Positions 1 to 8,441 of a DNA stretch of 64,000 nt are shown in pieces (positions within the stretch are counted from its first letter, which is position 1; the number at the start of each line of letters is the position of its first letter). Source of the stretch: Burkholderiales bacterium (lineage in GTDB: Bacteria > Pseudomonadota > Gammaproteobacteria > Burkholderiales > Burkholderiaceae_F); contig JADCGX010000040.1 of NCBI GenBank assembly GCA_020248785.1, positions 31,944 through 95,943 of the forward strand. Reading direction: 5' to 3'. Both the position numbers and the translations under genes were made by a program. The notes under the pieces were generated by a model. That model ran no database searches, was not told the origin of the DNA, and worked only from the letters and a program-made list of their open reading frames with translations.

Positions 1-195
1 CCCGAACGCATGGCCTTGTTCCGCGAGATGCAGCGGATCTTGCTCGCCCACATGCCATACAAGGTGCATGGGCACCGCATCCTCAACGATGTCTCGCATC
101 CCTGGCTGATCGGCTATCGGCGCCATCCATTCGCGCGCGACTTCGGCAAGTGGATCGACCTTGATGTCGGCTTGCGCACCAAGCTGAAAGGCTGA
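1..195 (+). CDS. ABC transporter substrate-binding protein, C-terminal end (partial)
   Basis: The frame is open from the first base of the window and ends at TGA 193-195, so only the last 64 residues are present. They align closely with the C-terminus of the next gene: both have a PER-(M/L)AL start, a 'HMPY/YMPY' segment, a histidine-arginine-isoleucine stretch, a 'HPW/QPW' and 'GY.R.PF' before the end. It is therefore the tail of a paralogous SBP_bac_5 family (oligopeptide/dipeptide type) periplasmic binding protein. Only one base separates its stop from the GTG of the downstream paralogue, so the two are very probably co-transcribed. The rest of the gene and any permease genes would lie upstream of the window. 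Confidence 0.8.
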   Translation, partial: PERMALFREMQRILLAHMPYKVHGHRILNDVSHPWLIGYRRHPFARDFGKWIDLDVGLRTKLKG

Positions 196-196
196 C

Positions 197-2047
197 GTGG
201 CGCCGCCACGCCGTCAAGTGATGCAGGCCGGTGCGGCGCTGCCGCTGGCAGCGGCGCTGGCGCCGGCCCATGCGGCAGCGCCGGGCCGGCAGGCAAGCAC
301 CAGCACAGCCATCCGCACCCTGCGCCTGCCCTTCGAAATCGCCGAAACGAGCTTCGACCCCGCCGCGATCCAGGACAGCTACTCGCGGCAGATCACCGGC
401 CATATCTTCGAAGCGCCGCTGGAGTACGACTACTACGCGCGCCCGGCCCGGCTGCGGCCCTGCACGCTGGCCGCGCTGCCCGAGGTCTCCGCCGACTTTC
501 GCAGCTTCACGCTGCGACTGACAGCCGGCATCCTGTTCGCCGACGATCCGGCCTTTGGTGGCAAGCCGCGCGAGCTCGTTGCCGCTGACTATGTGTACGC
601 ATGGAAGCGGCTGTACGACCCGCGCTGGAAGAGTCCGATGCTGTTCGTGCTCGAGCCGGCCCGCCTGCTGGGGCTCGATGCGCTGCGCAAACAGGCGCTG
701 GACACACGTCAACCGTTCGACTACGACCGCCCGGTCGAGGGGCTGCGCGCGCTCGACCGCTACACGCTGCAGATCAAGCTGGCTGAGCCGGCACCGCGCT
801 TTCCTTACTTGCTCGCCGACCAGTCGGTCTTCGGCGCCGTGGCGCGCGAAGTGGTGGAGCGCTATGGCGACACGATTGGCGAGCATCCCGTGGGCACCGG
901 ACCGTTCCGCTTGGCGGCTTGGACGCGCTCATCGCGCATCGTTCTCGAGCGTAATCCGCAGTACCGCGAGCGGCGCTGGGACTTCGAGATCGCGCCCGAG
1001 CTGCTCGCCGCCCAGCCGCTGCTGGCGCGCGATGCCGAGCGCCTGCGCGGCCGGCGCCTGCCGCTGGTCGATCGGGTGGAGGTCAGCGTGATCGACGAAG
1101 GCCAGCCGCGCTGGCTGAGCTTTGCCGGCGGCGACCAGGACTTCATGCGCGTACCGAACGAAATGGCGCCGCTGATCGCGCCCGGCGGACAGATCGCACC
1201 GTTTCTCGCGCAGCGTGGCGTGCGGCTGGTGCGCACGCCCATGGCCGACATCGCACTCGCGTACTTCAACATGGAGCACCCGCTGGTCGGCGGCATGACG
1301 CCCGAGAAAGTGGCGCTGCGCCGCGCGGTCTCGCTGGCGTTCAACCGCGCGGAGTATGTGCGCGCGGTGTTCAACGACTCGGCCGTGATCGCGCAGGCGC
1401 CGCTGGCGCCCGGCACCTTCGGTCATGACCCGGCACTGCGCAGCGCCCTCGGTGACAGCGATCTGGCGCGCGCCAAGGCGCTGCTCGACACCTACGGCTA
1501 TCTCGACCGCGACGGCGACGGCTGGCGCGAAACGCCCGACGGCGCGCCCCTGGTGCTCGAAATGGCCTCCACCAGCAGTCAACTCGACCGCAAGCAGAAC
1601 GAGCAATGGCGCCGCTTCATGGCCGCTGCGGGCCTGCGCATCGAATTCCGCATCGCCCAGTGGCCAGAGCTGCTCAAGCAGTCGCTCGCCGGCAATCTGA
1701 TGATGTGGAGCTTCTCGTGGCAGCTCACGGAACCGGACAGCGATCTGCTGCTTGGCATGGCCTACGGTCCCAACCGCGAGCAGTCCAACGACGCGCGCTT
1801 TGCGCTGGCCGCCTATGACCGCCTGTACGAGGCGCAACGGCGCCTGGCCGACGGGCCCGAGCGCCTGGCGCTGCTGATGCAGATGACGCGCCTGCTGGCC
1901 GCTTATATGCCCTACCTTTTGTTCCTGCACCGCATTCGTCTGGACGTGGCACAGCCCTGGGTGGCCGGCTATGCGCGCAATCCATTCACCGAGGTGTGCT
2001 GGCATCTGATCGACGTCGATCCGGCCGCGCGCGCGGCGGCGGCCTGA
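197..2047 (+). CDS. ABC transporter substrate-binding protein, family 5 (oligopeptide type)
   Basis: A 616-residue extracellular solute-binding protein of the SBP_bac_5 family (OppA/DppA-like), expected to capture peptides or similar solutes in the periplasm for an ABC importer. The start is GTG at 197, one base after the upstream stop. The N-terminus has a twin arginine (R5-R6) followed by an alanine/leucine-rich stretch ending in AHA, which looks like a Tat-type signal peptide. Family features include the early 'IxEAPLEYDYYARP' segment, 'VGTGPFRLAAW' near residue 235, and the 'LDTYGYLDRDGDGWRE' segment typical of the second lobe. It is a paralogue of the truncated gene before it. The following lipase gene overlaps its stop codon (TGATG). 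No permease or ATPase gene is in the window, so the substrate is unknown. Confidence 0.88.
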   Translation: MAPPRRQVMQAGAALPLAAALAPAHAAAPGRQASTSTAIRTLRLPFEIAETSFDPAAIQDSYSRQITGHIFEAPLEYDYYARPARLRPCTLAALPEVSADFRSFTLRLTAGILFADDPAFGGKPRELVAADYVYAWKRLYDPRWKSPMLFVLEPARLLGLDALRKQALDTRQPFDYDRPVEGLRALDRYTLQIKLAEPAPRFPYLLADQSVFGAVAREVVERYGDTIGEHPVGTGPFRLAAWTRSSRIVLERNPQYRERRWDFEIAPELLAAQPLLARDAERLRGRRLPLVDRVEVSVIDEGQPRWLSFAGGDQDFMRVPNEMAPLIAPGGQIAPFLAQRGVRLVRTPMADIALAYFNMEHPLVGGMTPEKVALRRAVSLAFNRAEYVRAVFNDSAVIAQAPLAPGTFGHDPALRSALGDSDLARAKALLDTYGYLDRDGDGWRETPDGAPLVLEMASTSSQLDRKQNEQWRRFMAAAGLRIEFRIAQWPELLKQSLAGNLMMWSFSWQLTEPDSDLLLGMAYGPNREQSNDARFALAAYDRLYEAQRRLADGPERLALLMQMTRLLAAYMPYLLFLHRIRLDVAQPWVAGYARNPFTEVCWHLIDVDPAARAAAA

Positions 2048-2979
2048 TGTCGCTGGCCGCCGTCGTGCGCTGGTCCCTGCTCGGGCAACTGCTGCTCGGC
2101 GCCCTCATCGCCTACGGGCTGATCCCCGCGCACTGGCCCGCCTGGATGGCCCTGCCGCTCGGCGTCTTGCCGCCCGTCATCGGCACCGTGCTCGTGCTGG
2201 CGATCGAACTGCTGGTGGGAGCCATTGCTGATCCGCGCCGGCCGCGCACCTCGTTCGCGCATGTGCTGCGCGTGTGGCTCGGCGAGAGCATCGTGTCGCT
2301 GCGTGCCTTTGGCTGGCGGCAGCCCTTTGCGGCGGGCTTCGCCGAACCCCCGCGCCTGCACGACCCGCGGCGGCCCGCGGTCCTGCTGATCGCGGGCTAT
2401 GTATGCAATCGGGCAGCCTGGACTGGTCTGCTGCGCAGCGGTCTGCTGTCGAAGTACAACGTGGCCACCGTCAACCTGCGACCGGTGTTCGGCAGCATCG
2501 ACCTGTATGCCGACGAGATTCACGCCGCGGTCGAGGCATTGCGCGCGGAAACCGGCGCGCAGCGAGTCATCCTCGTGGGTCACAGCATGGGCGGTCTGGC
2601 GGCGCGCGCCTACCTGCGCCGGCACGGCAGCGAGGCGGTGGTCCGCGTGATCACGCTGGCCACGCCGCATCACGGCACCATTTTCGGCGCGCTCGGCCAC
2701 GGCGCCAACGCGCGCGAAATGCGCAAGGACTGCAAGTACCTGACCACTCTCGCGGGCGCCGAGACCGCGGCGCTGCGCCGGCGCTTCGTGTGCATCGCCA
2801 CGCTGGACGACAACCTGGTGGTGCCGCGCACGAGCCCGCTCATGCCCGACGCCGAGCATCACCTGCTGGACGGTGTAGGCCATCTTGCGCTGATCGAAGA
2901 TCCGCGTGCCTGGCGGCTGATCGTGCAGGCGATCGAAGCGACGCGACCGGACGACATCGAGGCTGCACGGGCCGCGTAG
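2047..2979 (+). CDS. Membrane-anchored alpha/beta-hydrolase, triacylglycerol lipase-like
   Basis: A 310-residue protein with two hydrophobic segments in the first about 60 residues and then an alpha/beta-hydrolase domain. The nucleophile elbow GHSMGG is at residues 178-183 (Ser180). The candidate acid is Asp254/Asp255 in LDDNLVVP and the candidate base His279 in GVGHLAL. A 'TLATPHHGT' segment after the elbow is typical of bacterial lipases and PGAP1-like esterases. An ATG overlapping the stop of the substrate-binding protein (TGATG) fixes the start; an in-frame ATG 51 bases upstream lies inside that gene and is unlikely. Probable role: hydrolysis of ester lipids at the inner membrane. The natural substrate cannot be read from sequence. 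Confidence 0.82.
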   Translation: MSLAAVVRWSLLGQLLLGALIAYGLIPAHWPAWMALPLGVLPPVIGTVLVLAIELLVGAIADPRRPRTSFAHVLRVWLGESIVSLRAFGWRQPFAAGFAEPPRLHDPRRPAVLLIAGYVCNRAAWTGLLRSGLLSKYNVATVNLRPVFGSIDLYADEIHAAVEALRAETGAQRVILVGHSMGGLAARAYLRRHGSEAVVRVITLATPHHGTIFGALGHGANAREMRKDCKYLTTLAGAETAALRRRFVCIATLDDNLVVPRTSPLMPDAEHHLLDGVGHLALIEDPRAWRLIVQAIEATRPDDIEAARAA

Positions 2980-3035
2980 TCGCCATCAACAACCACACGG
3001 CCCACCGGCGGCGTTGCTGGCACAAGCTGGCCGCG

Positions 3036-3266
3036 CTAGCCGCGGCTCGACGCGGCGGCGTTGGCCGCAGCGGAGGCCGTGCGTTGGCGGCGCACCTCCA
3101 CCGATGACACCTTCATCATCTGGCGATACTTCGTGACCGTGCGGCGCGCCACATGCAGTCCTTGCCGACGCAGCAGACGCGCGATCTCGGCATCCGACAG
3201 CGGCGTCTTCATGTCCTCGGCGGCGATGAGATTCTTGATCGCCCCGCGAATTTCGGTGGCCGCGAC
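3036..3266 (-). pseudogene. rpoN: rpoN-like sigma-54 factor, C-terminal remnant
   Basis: Reading the minus strand back from the TAG at 3036-3038 gives about 77 residues that match the C-terminal DNA-binding domain of sigma-54. The segments are ATEIRGAIKNLIAAED, PLSDAEIARLLRRQGLHV and the RpoN box ARRTVTKYR, followed by a VRRQ tail. The RpoN box is the signature of this family and binds the -24 promoter element. The rest of the protein (activator-interacting and core-binding regions, about 400 residues) is absent: similarity stops near 3266, where remnants of another gene begin at 3282 on the other strand. There is no good start codon, so this is a dead 3' fragment. A functional rpoN should exist elsewhere, because ntrC and a sigma-54-type promoter are present here. 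Confidence 0.8.
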
Positions 3267-3281
3267 CGGGCCGCGTACGCG

Positions 3282-3805
3282 GCGCAGCCCGTTTTCCGCG
3301 CGTTGCTGGCGGCCGTCGGCAGCGCGCGCAGCCGCACTCGCATCACGGAGGGCGACTTCGTTCCAACGCGACGGCTGACGCGCGTGTTGATCGCTGCGGC
3401 CGAGCGCGGCGCGGTCGTTCGACTCGTCCTGCCCTGCTGCTTCGACATGCTGGCCGCGCTGCGCACGGGCCGTCGCACGACGGCCGACGGCTCACGCGGG
3501 TCATCTGCATCGACGAACACTGCGAGGCGCCGCCGCATTCGAAGACCATAGCGATCGATGGGGTGTGCGCAAACTCCGGCACGCACAGCTTTCTATCTCG
3601 CAACTGCGTGCACTCTCAGGGGGCCGTCGTGAGCGTGTTGTCGGCCAGCCTCGCGCGCAAGCCCGAAACGATCTTTCAGCGCGCTTTCGCTCCGCATCAC
3701 GAGGTCGCCCGGACGGCCTGGCAGTCGCGCGCCCCGCGTCGCGCAGCCGCGCACCGTTCGTGCGCTTCGCGCTCGCGGGCGTTCCGCCCCAACATGCCTG
3801 CATGA
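3282..3805 (+). pseudogene. Phospholipase D / cardiolipin synthase-like, C-terminal half, frameshifted
   Basis: From 3282 one frame reads FRALLAAVGSARSRTRI, then FVPTRRLTRVLIAAAERG and VVRLVLP, the usual start of the second PLD domain in ClsA/ClsB-type cardiolipin synthases. Between about 3440 and 3500 the similarity moves to another frame, which carries an HKD-type motif at 3536-3571 (H-S-K-T-I-A-I-D-G, then S-G-T) and runs to TGA 3803-3805. The N-terminal half with the first HKD motif is missing. The gene is thus both truncated and frameshifted. Its stop overlaps the ATG of the dead glucokinase gene (ATGA at 3802-3805), so the two were once coupled. Confidence 0.72.
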
Positions 3806-4752
3806 TCCTGCTGGGCGCCATCTGCGGCACGCATGTGCGCTTTGGCTTGGTGGCCAGGGGAGCGCTGCGCGATGTGCGCGTCATGCGCGTGGCCGAGCAC
3901 GCGCAGGCAGGCGAGGCGCTGGCGCTGTATCTGCAACAGGCGGGCGCGCCGCGGATCGAGCGCGCCGCGCTTGCCATCGCCGGCAGCGTGGATGGCGGTC
4001 GCGTCCGCCTGACCAACGGTGCCTGAGACATCTCGCGCGCCGAACTTGGGCAACAACTCGGCGCGGCCGATGTCCTGCTCCTTGACGACTTCGAGGCGCT
4101 TGCGTGGGCCCTGCCGCATCTGCGCGACAACGCGCTGCTGCATCTCGGCGGGGGTCAGGTCGATCCGCGCCAGCCGCTGGCGGTGCTTGGACCCGGGACC
4201 GGTCTCGGGGTTGCCGCCTGCATTCCCAATGGCGCGGGCGGTTGGATTCCGCTGGCCACCGAGGGCGGCCACGTGACGCTGGCGCCGGCCGATGACTTCG
4301 AGTCGGAAGTCCTGCGCGCAGTGCGCGCCGACTTGCAGCATGTCTCGGCGGAGCGCCTGCTGTCCGGCATCGGCCTGCCGCGCTTGCATGCGGCCATCGT
4401 TACGGTGCGCGGTCGGCCGCAGGGGGCGCTGACGCCAGAGGACATCACCGCGCGCGCGCTCGCTAAGTCCGATGCGCTCTGCGTGGCCGCGCTCGACACC
4501 TTATGCGCGATGCTTGGGACGGTCGCAGGCAACCTCGCCCTGACCCTCGGCGCGCGCGGCGGCGTTTTTGTCGCCGGTGGCATCGCGCGGCGCCTGCGCT
4601 CGGTGCTGCCGGCCTGCCGCTTCAGGGCGCGCCTTGAAGCGAAGGGTCGCTTCGCGTCGTGTCTGGCACCCGTGGCCACAGAGCTGATCGTCGCCGATCA
4701 CGCGGCGCTGGTCGGCTGTGCCGCGGCGGCCGGGGTGCCCCTGCACGGCTGA
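3802..4752 (+). pseudogene. glk: Glucokinase, interrupted by in-frame TGA
   Basis: The reading frame from ATG 3802 to TGA 4750-4752 encodes a full-length bacterial glucokinase (about 316 codons), the enzyme that makes glucose 6-phosphate from glucose and ATP. It is cut at codon 75 by TGA (4024-4026). Downstream, in the same frame, the family blocks continue: LLLDDFEALAWALPHL, LGPGTGLGVA, EGGHVTLAP, ERLLSGIGL and GGVFVAGGIARR. In homologues a Trp follows the LTN motif, so a TGG to TGA change explains the stop. The N-terminal phosphate motif, normally close to DIGGTNARF, reads A-I-C-G-T-H-V-R-F, with three key residues changed, which argues for real decay rather than a sequencing error alone. 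Confidence 0.85.
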
Positions 4753-4901
4753 GCTTGGACCTCCTTGAGTACACCATGGCAAGCGCCGGGCGCCCCGACT
4801 CCCCGCGGCGGCGCGGCGCGTGATCGCCTAAACTGCGGCCTCGTTCACCCTCCTCGGAGACGGGCGTCCTGCGCTGGCTGCCCGAGCCCGAACGCTGCTC
4901 C

Positions 4902-5765
4902 ATGACTGCCCGCCTGATCGACGGCAAGGCGCTCGCCGCCCAGTTGCGCGCCGCGCTCGCCCCCCGCATCGTCGCGCTGCGCGAGCGCGGCGTGCAGCCC
5001 GGCCTGGCCGTGCTGCTGGTGGGCGATGATCCAGCCTCGGCCGTGTACGTGCGCAACAAGATCAAGGCCTGCGAAGACACAGGCATTCGCTCGGTGTTCG
5101 AGCACCTGCCGGCCGGCAGCAGCCAGGACGCATTGCTGCGCAAGGTGCGTGCGCTGAACCAAGATGCCCGGGTGCACGGCATCTTGGTGCAGATGCCGCT
5201 GCCCAAGCCGCTTGATGGCCAGGCGGTCGTCGAGGCGATCGCATTCGACAAGGACGTGGATGGCCTGCACGCCACCAACGCCGGCCTGACCCTCATGGGC
5301 CAGCCGCACTTCCGCTCCTGTACGCCCTATGGCGTGATGAAGATGCTGGAGTCGATCGGTGTCGATCCCGCCGGCAAGCATGCTGTCGTGATTGGCCGGT
5401 CCAACATGGTCGGCAAGCCCATGGCGATGCTGCTGCTGTCGGCCAACGCGACCGTAACGCTGTGCCACAGCGGCACCAAGGATCTGGCCTCGATCACGCG
5501 CCAGGCCGACATCCTGGTGGCGGCGGCTGGTCGACGTGGGCTGGTCACCGCCGACATGGTCAAACCAGGTGCCGTGGTGATCGACGTTGGCACCAACAAG
5601 ACACCCGAAGGCAAGCTGGCTGGCGACGTGGACTTCGAAGCGGTGAAGTCGGTGGCCGGCTGGATCTCGCCGGTGCCCGGCGGCGTGGGACCGATGACGA
5701 TCGCCATGCTGCTCGTCAACACCGTCGAAGCGGCCGAGCGCGCCGCGCGCTCGCAGGGCCGGTGA
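4902..5765 (+). CDS. folD: Bifunctional methylenetetrahydrofolate dehydrogenase/cyclohydrolase FolD
   Basis: FolD (287 residues, normal length) oxidises 5,10-methylene-THF with NADP+ and hydrolyses the product to 10-formyl-THF, feeding purine and formyl-Met synthesis in the cytoplasm. Visible family motifs are [14 protein letters not shown] near residue 50 (the Lys is catalytic in the family), [19 protein letters not shown], the Rossmann segment [13 protein letters not shown] and the C-terminal [13 protein letters not shown]. The ATG at 4902 gives the usual [12 protein letters not shown] start. It heads a tight plus-strand operon: its TGA overlaps the ATG of prlC by one base. The 149 bases upstream probably hold the promoter, but I could not pick a convincing -35/-10 pair. 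Confidence 0.97.
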   Translation: MTARLIDGKALAAQLRAALAPRIVALRERGVQPGLAVLLVGDDPASAVYVRNKIKACEDTGIRSVFEHLPAGSSQDALLRKVRALNQDARVHGILVQMPLPKPLDGQAVVEAIAFDKDVDGLHATNAGLTLMGQPHFRSCTPYGVMKMLESIGVDPAGKHAVVIGRSNMVGKPMAMLLLSANATVTLCHSGTKDLASITRQADILVAAAGRRGLVTADMVKPGAVVIDVGTNKTPEGKLAGDVDFEAVKSVAGWISPVPGGVGPMTIAMLLVNTVEAAERAARSQGR

Positions 5766-7825
5766 TGCCGCTGGATACCCGCCCCAATCCCCTGCTGCAC
5801 CTGACCGGGCTGGCGCAGTTCGACGCGGTCGAGCCGGGCCACATCACGCCCGCCGTGGACGCGCTGCTCGCCGAGTGCCGCCGGGTCATGGCGCAGGTGA
5901 CGAGCAGCGCCGTGGCGCCCGACTGGCGCAGCGTGGTCGAGCCGCTGGATGACGCCATCGAGCGCCTGGGCCGCGCGTGGGGCACGGTGTCGCACATGAA
6001 TGCCGTGGTCGACACGCCCGCACTGCGCGAGCAGTACAACCTCAACCAGCCCAAGCTCACCGCGTTCTGGACCGAGCTGTCGCAGAACGAGGCACTGTAT
6101 GCGCGCTACAAGGCAATCGCGGCGCGGCCTGATTTCGCGGCGTGGTCGCCAGCGCGGCGCAAGGTGATCGACAACGAACTGCGCGACTTTCGCCTCGGGG
6201 GCGCGGAGCTCGCGCTGCGCGACAAGGAGCGGCTCAAGCAGGTTCGCGAGCGGCTGTCGCAGCTGTCGACACGCTTTGCCGAGAACGTGCTCGACGCCAC
6301 CAACGCGTTTGCTCTGCACATCGATGACGCGGACGCGGCACGCCTGGCCGGCGTGCCGGACGACGTGCTGCAGATGTACCGCGAGGCCGCGCAGGCCGGT
6401 GGCAAAGGCGGCTACAAGATCACGCTGCATTATCCGAGCTACTACCCCATTCAGCAGTACGCCGACGACCGCGGGCTGCGCGAGCAGCTGTATCGCGCCT
6501 ACACCACGCGCGCGGCCGAGTTCGGCAAGCCCGAGTGGGACAACGGCCCGCTGATGCTGGAAATCCTGAACCTGCGGCGCGAGAAGGCGCAGTTGCTCGG
6601 CTACGCCAACTTCGCCGAACTGTCCCTGGTGAGCAAGATGGCGCGCTCACCGCAGGAGGTCGCGGATTTTCTGGGTGACCTTGCGCGGCGGGCCCGACCG
6701 CACGCGGAGCGCGACATGCAGGAGCTGCGTGAGTTCGCGGCACGCGAGCTCAAGCTGCCCGACCTGCAGGCCTGGGACGTCGCCTATGCGACGGAAAAGC
6801 TGCGCGAGGCGCGCTATGCGTACTCGGAGCAGGAGCTCAAGCAGTACTTCCCGGAAGAGCGCGTCCTGGCCGGTCTGTTCCGCGTGATCGAGACGCTGTT
6901 TTCTGTCGTGATCCGCGAGGACAAGGCCCCGGCGTGGCATCCGGAGGTGACGTTCCATCGGATCGAGTCGCTGGCGGGCGAGCTGATCGGCCAGTTCTAC
7001 CTGGACCTGTATGCCCGCGACCACAAGCAGGGTGGCGCCTGGCAGGACGACGCGCGCTCGCGTCGTGCGGTCCGGCGTCGCGTGCAGACACCGGTGTCCT
7101 ACCTCACCTGCAACTTTACGCGGCCCATTGGCGGCAAGACGGCGCTGTTCACGCATCACGAGGTGCTGACGCTGTTCCACGAATTCGGCCACGGCCTGCA
7201 TCACATGCTCACTCGCGTGGACGAGATGTCGGTGTCCGGCATCCGCGGCGTGGAGTGGGACGCGGTGGAACTCCCCAGCCAGTTCATGGAGAACTTCTGC
7301 TGGGAATGGGAGGTGCTGCAGCTTCTCACCGCGCACGTTGACAGCGGTGCGCCGTTGCCACGCGCCCTGTTCGACAAGATCATCGCGGCGCGTAACTTCC
7401 AGAGCGGCATGCAAATGGTCCGCCAGATCGAATTCGGGCTGGCGGACCTGCGCCTGCATACGGCCTTCGATCCTGCCGCGGCGTCCGTGGCGCAGGTCAC
7501 CGCCGTCATGGAGCAGGTGCGCAAGGAGGTCGCGGTCGTTCACCCACCTGCCTACAACCGCACGCTCAATGGCTTCACCCACATCTTTGCCGGCGGCTAC
7601 GCGGCTGGTTACTACAGCTACAAGTGGGCCGAGGTGTTGTCGGCCGACTGCTATGCCGCGTTCGAGGAGCGGGGTCATCCGCTGGACGCGCAGACAGGCG
7701 AGCATTTTCATCGCAGCATCCTGGCCGTGGGAGGCAGCCGACCGGCAATGGAGTCCTTCCTTGAGTTTCGCGGGCGGCCGCCGAAGATCGATGCATTGCT
7801 GCGCCACAACGGCATGAATGGGTGA
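5765..7825 (+). CDS. prlC: Oligopeptidase A (M3 family metallopeptidase)
   Basis: A 686-residue cytoplasmic zinc endopeptidase of the M3 family (PrlC/OpdA), which degrades short peptides including cleaved signal peptides. The zinc motif HEFGH is at residues 472-476 and is followed by GLHHML. Further family blocks are 'TCNFTRPIGGKTALFTHHEVLTLF', 'VEWDAVELPSQFMENFCWE' and, near the C-terminus, 'FAGGYAAGYYSYKWAEVL' (given here as landmark phrases around residues 445-640). The start at 5765 overlaps the folD stop; a longer open frame upstream is only read-through of folD. folD-prlC linkage suggests a shared housekeeping transcript. Its stop lies a few bases before the next gene. Confidence 0.95.
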   Translation: MPLDTRPNPLLHLTGLAQFDAVEPGHITPAVDALLAECRRVMAQVTSSAVAPDWRSVVEPLDDAIERLGRAWGTVSHMNAVVDTPALREQYNLNQPKLTAFWTELSQNEALYARYKAIAARPDFAAWSPARRKVIDNELRDFRLGGAELALRDKERLKQVRERLSQLSTRFAENVLDATNAFALHIDDADAARLAGVPDDVLQMYREAAQAGGKGGYKITLHYPSYYPIQQYADDRGLREQLYRAYTTRAAEFGKPEWDNGPLMLEILNLRREKAQLLGYANFAELSLVSKMARSPQEVADFLGDLARRARPHAERDMQELREFAARELKLPDLQAWDVAYATEKLREARYAYSEQELKQYFPEERVLAGLFRVIETLFSVVIREDKAPAWHPEVTFHRIESLAGELIGQFYLDLYARDHKQGGAWQDDARSRRAVRRRVQTPVSYLTCNFTRPIGGKTALFTHHEVLTLFHEFGHGLHHMLTRVDEMSVSGIRGVEWDAVELPSQFMENFCWEWEVLQLLTAHVDSGAPLPRALFDKIIAARNFQSGMQMVRQIEFGLADLRLHTAFDPAAASVAQVTAVMEQVRKEVAVVHPPAYNRTLNGFTHIFAGGYAAGYYSYKWAEVLSADCYAAFEERGHPLDAQTGEHFHRSILAVGGSRPAMESFLEFRGRPPKIDALLRHNGMNG

Positions 7826-7832
7826 CTCGCCG

Positions 7833-8438
7833 ATGTCTCCTCTGCTGCGTGCCCTGACCGCAAATCGGATTCGCGTATCGCTTGGCCGTTTGCTGGCTGG
7901 CCTGCTTGCCCTCACGCTGCTTGCGCCCGGGCTGGCGCTGGCGCAGTACAAGTGGATCGATTCGCGCGGGCAGGTGAACTACGGCGACAGCCCGCCTCGC
8001 GATGCACGCAACGTCGAACGCGTGAACGCGCCGGGCGTCGATCCAGCCGACCCGCAATCCGGTCTGCCTTTCGAGGTACGACGCGCCGCGCAGAGCTTCC
8101 CGGTGACGCTTTACACGACCGCCCCTTGCGCGGCTTGCGAGCAGGCGCGAGACATGTTGCACTCGCGCGGCGTTCCGTTTTCGGAGCGGACGATCACCAG
8201 CGCCGAGGAAGCCGCGGAGGCGCGCAAGATCGGCGTGGGCTCCGCGGTGCCTGTCCTTGCCGTAGGGCGTCAGATGATTCGCGAACCTGACTTCGCCCAG
8301 TGGAACCGAATGCTCGACGACGCCGGCTATCCACGCAATGCGAGCCTGCCGCGCAGCTTCCAGAACCCGCCGCCACGCCCGCTGATCGAACGGCCCGCCA
8401 AGCCCGAGGCCCCAGCAGCCGACCGTCCTACGGGCTGA
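7833..8438 (+). CDS. Exported DUF4124-glutaredoxin fusion protein
   Basis: This protein of about 201 residues has an N-terminal signal peptide (hydrophobic core LLAGLLALTLL, cleavage after ALA), then a DUF4124 domain starting QYKWIDSRGQVNYGDSPP, then a glutaredoxin-like thioredoxin-fold domain. The redox motif is CAAC (Cys99 and Cys102 from this start), preceded by VTLYTTAPC and followed by a cis-Pro-type VPVLAVG segment. The tail is Pro-rich. DUF4124 domains are common in exported proteobacterial proteins of unknown role. The fusion suggests a periplasmic thiol/disulfide function, which is inference. An in-frame ATG at 7818 would overlap prlC; 7833 is preferred because it places the signal peptide at the N-terminus. 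Confidence 0.85.
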   Translation: MSPLLRALTANRIRVSLGRLLAGLLALTLLAPGLALAQYKWIDSRGQVNYGDSPPRDARNVERVNAPGVDPADPQSGLPFEVRRAAQSFPVTLYTTAPCAACEQARDMLHSRGVPFSERTITSAEEAAEARKIGVGSAVPVLAVGRQMIREPDFAQWNRMLDDAGYPRNASLPRSFQNPPPRPLIERPAKPEAPAADRPTG

Positions 8439-8441
8439 GAC

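Noticed and set aside
4024..4026. Glucokinase TGA as selenocysteine or recoded Trp
   Set aside because: The position is a Trp in homologues, no SECIS-like hairpin is apparent, and TGA is the ordinary stop of many genes in this window.
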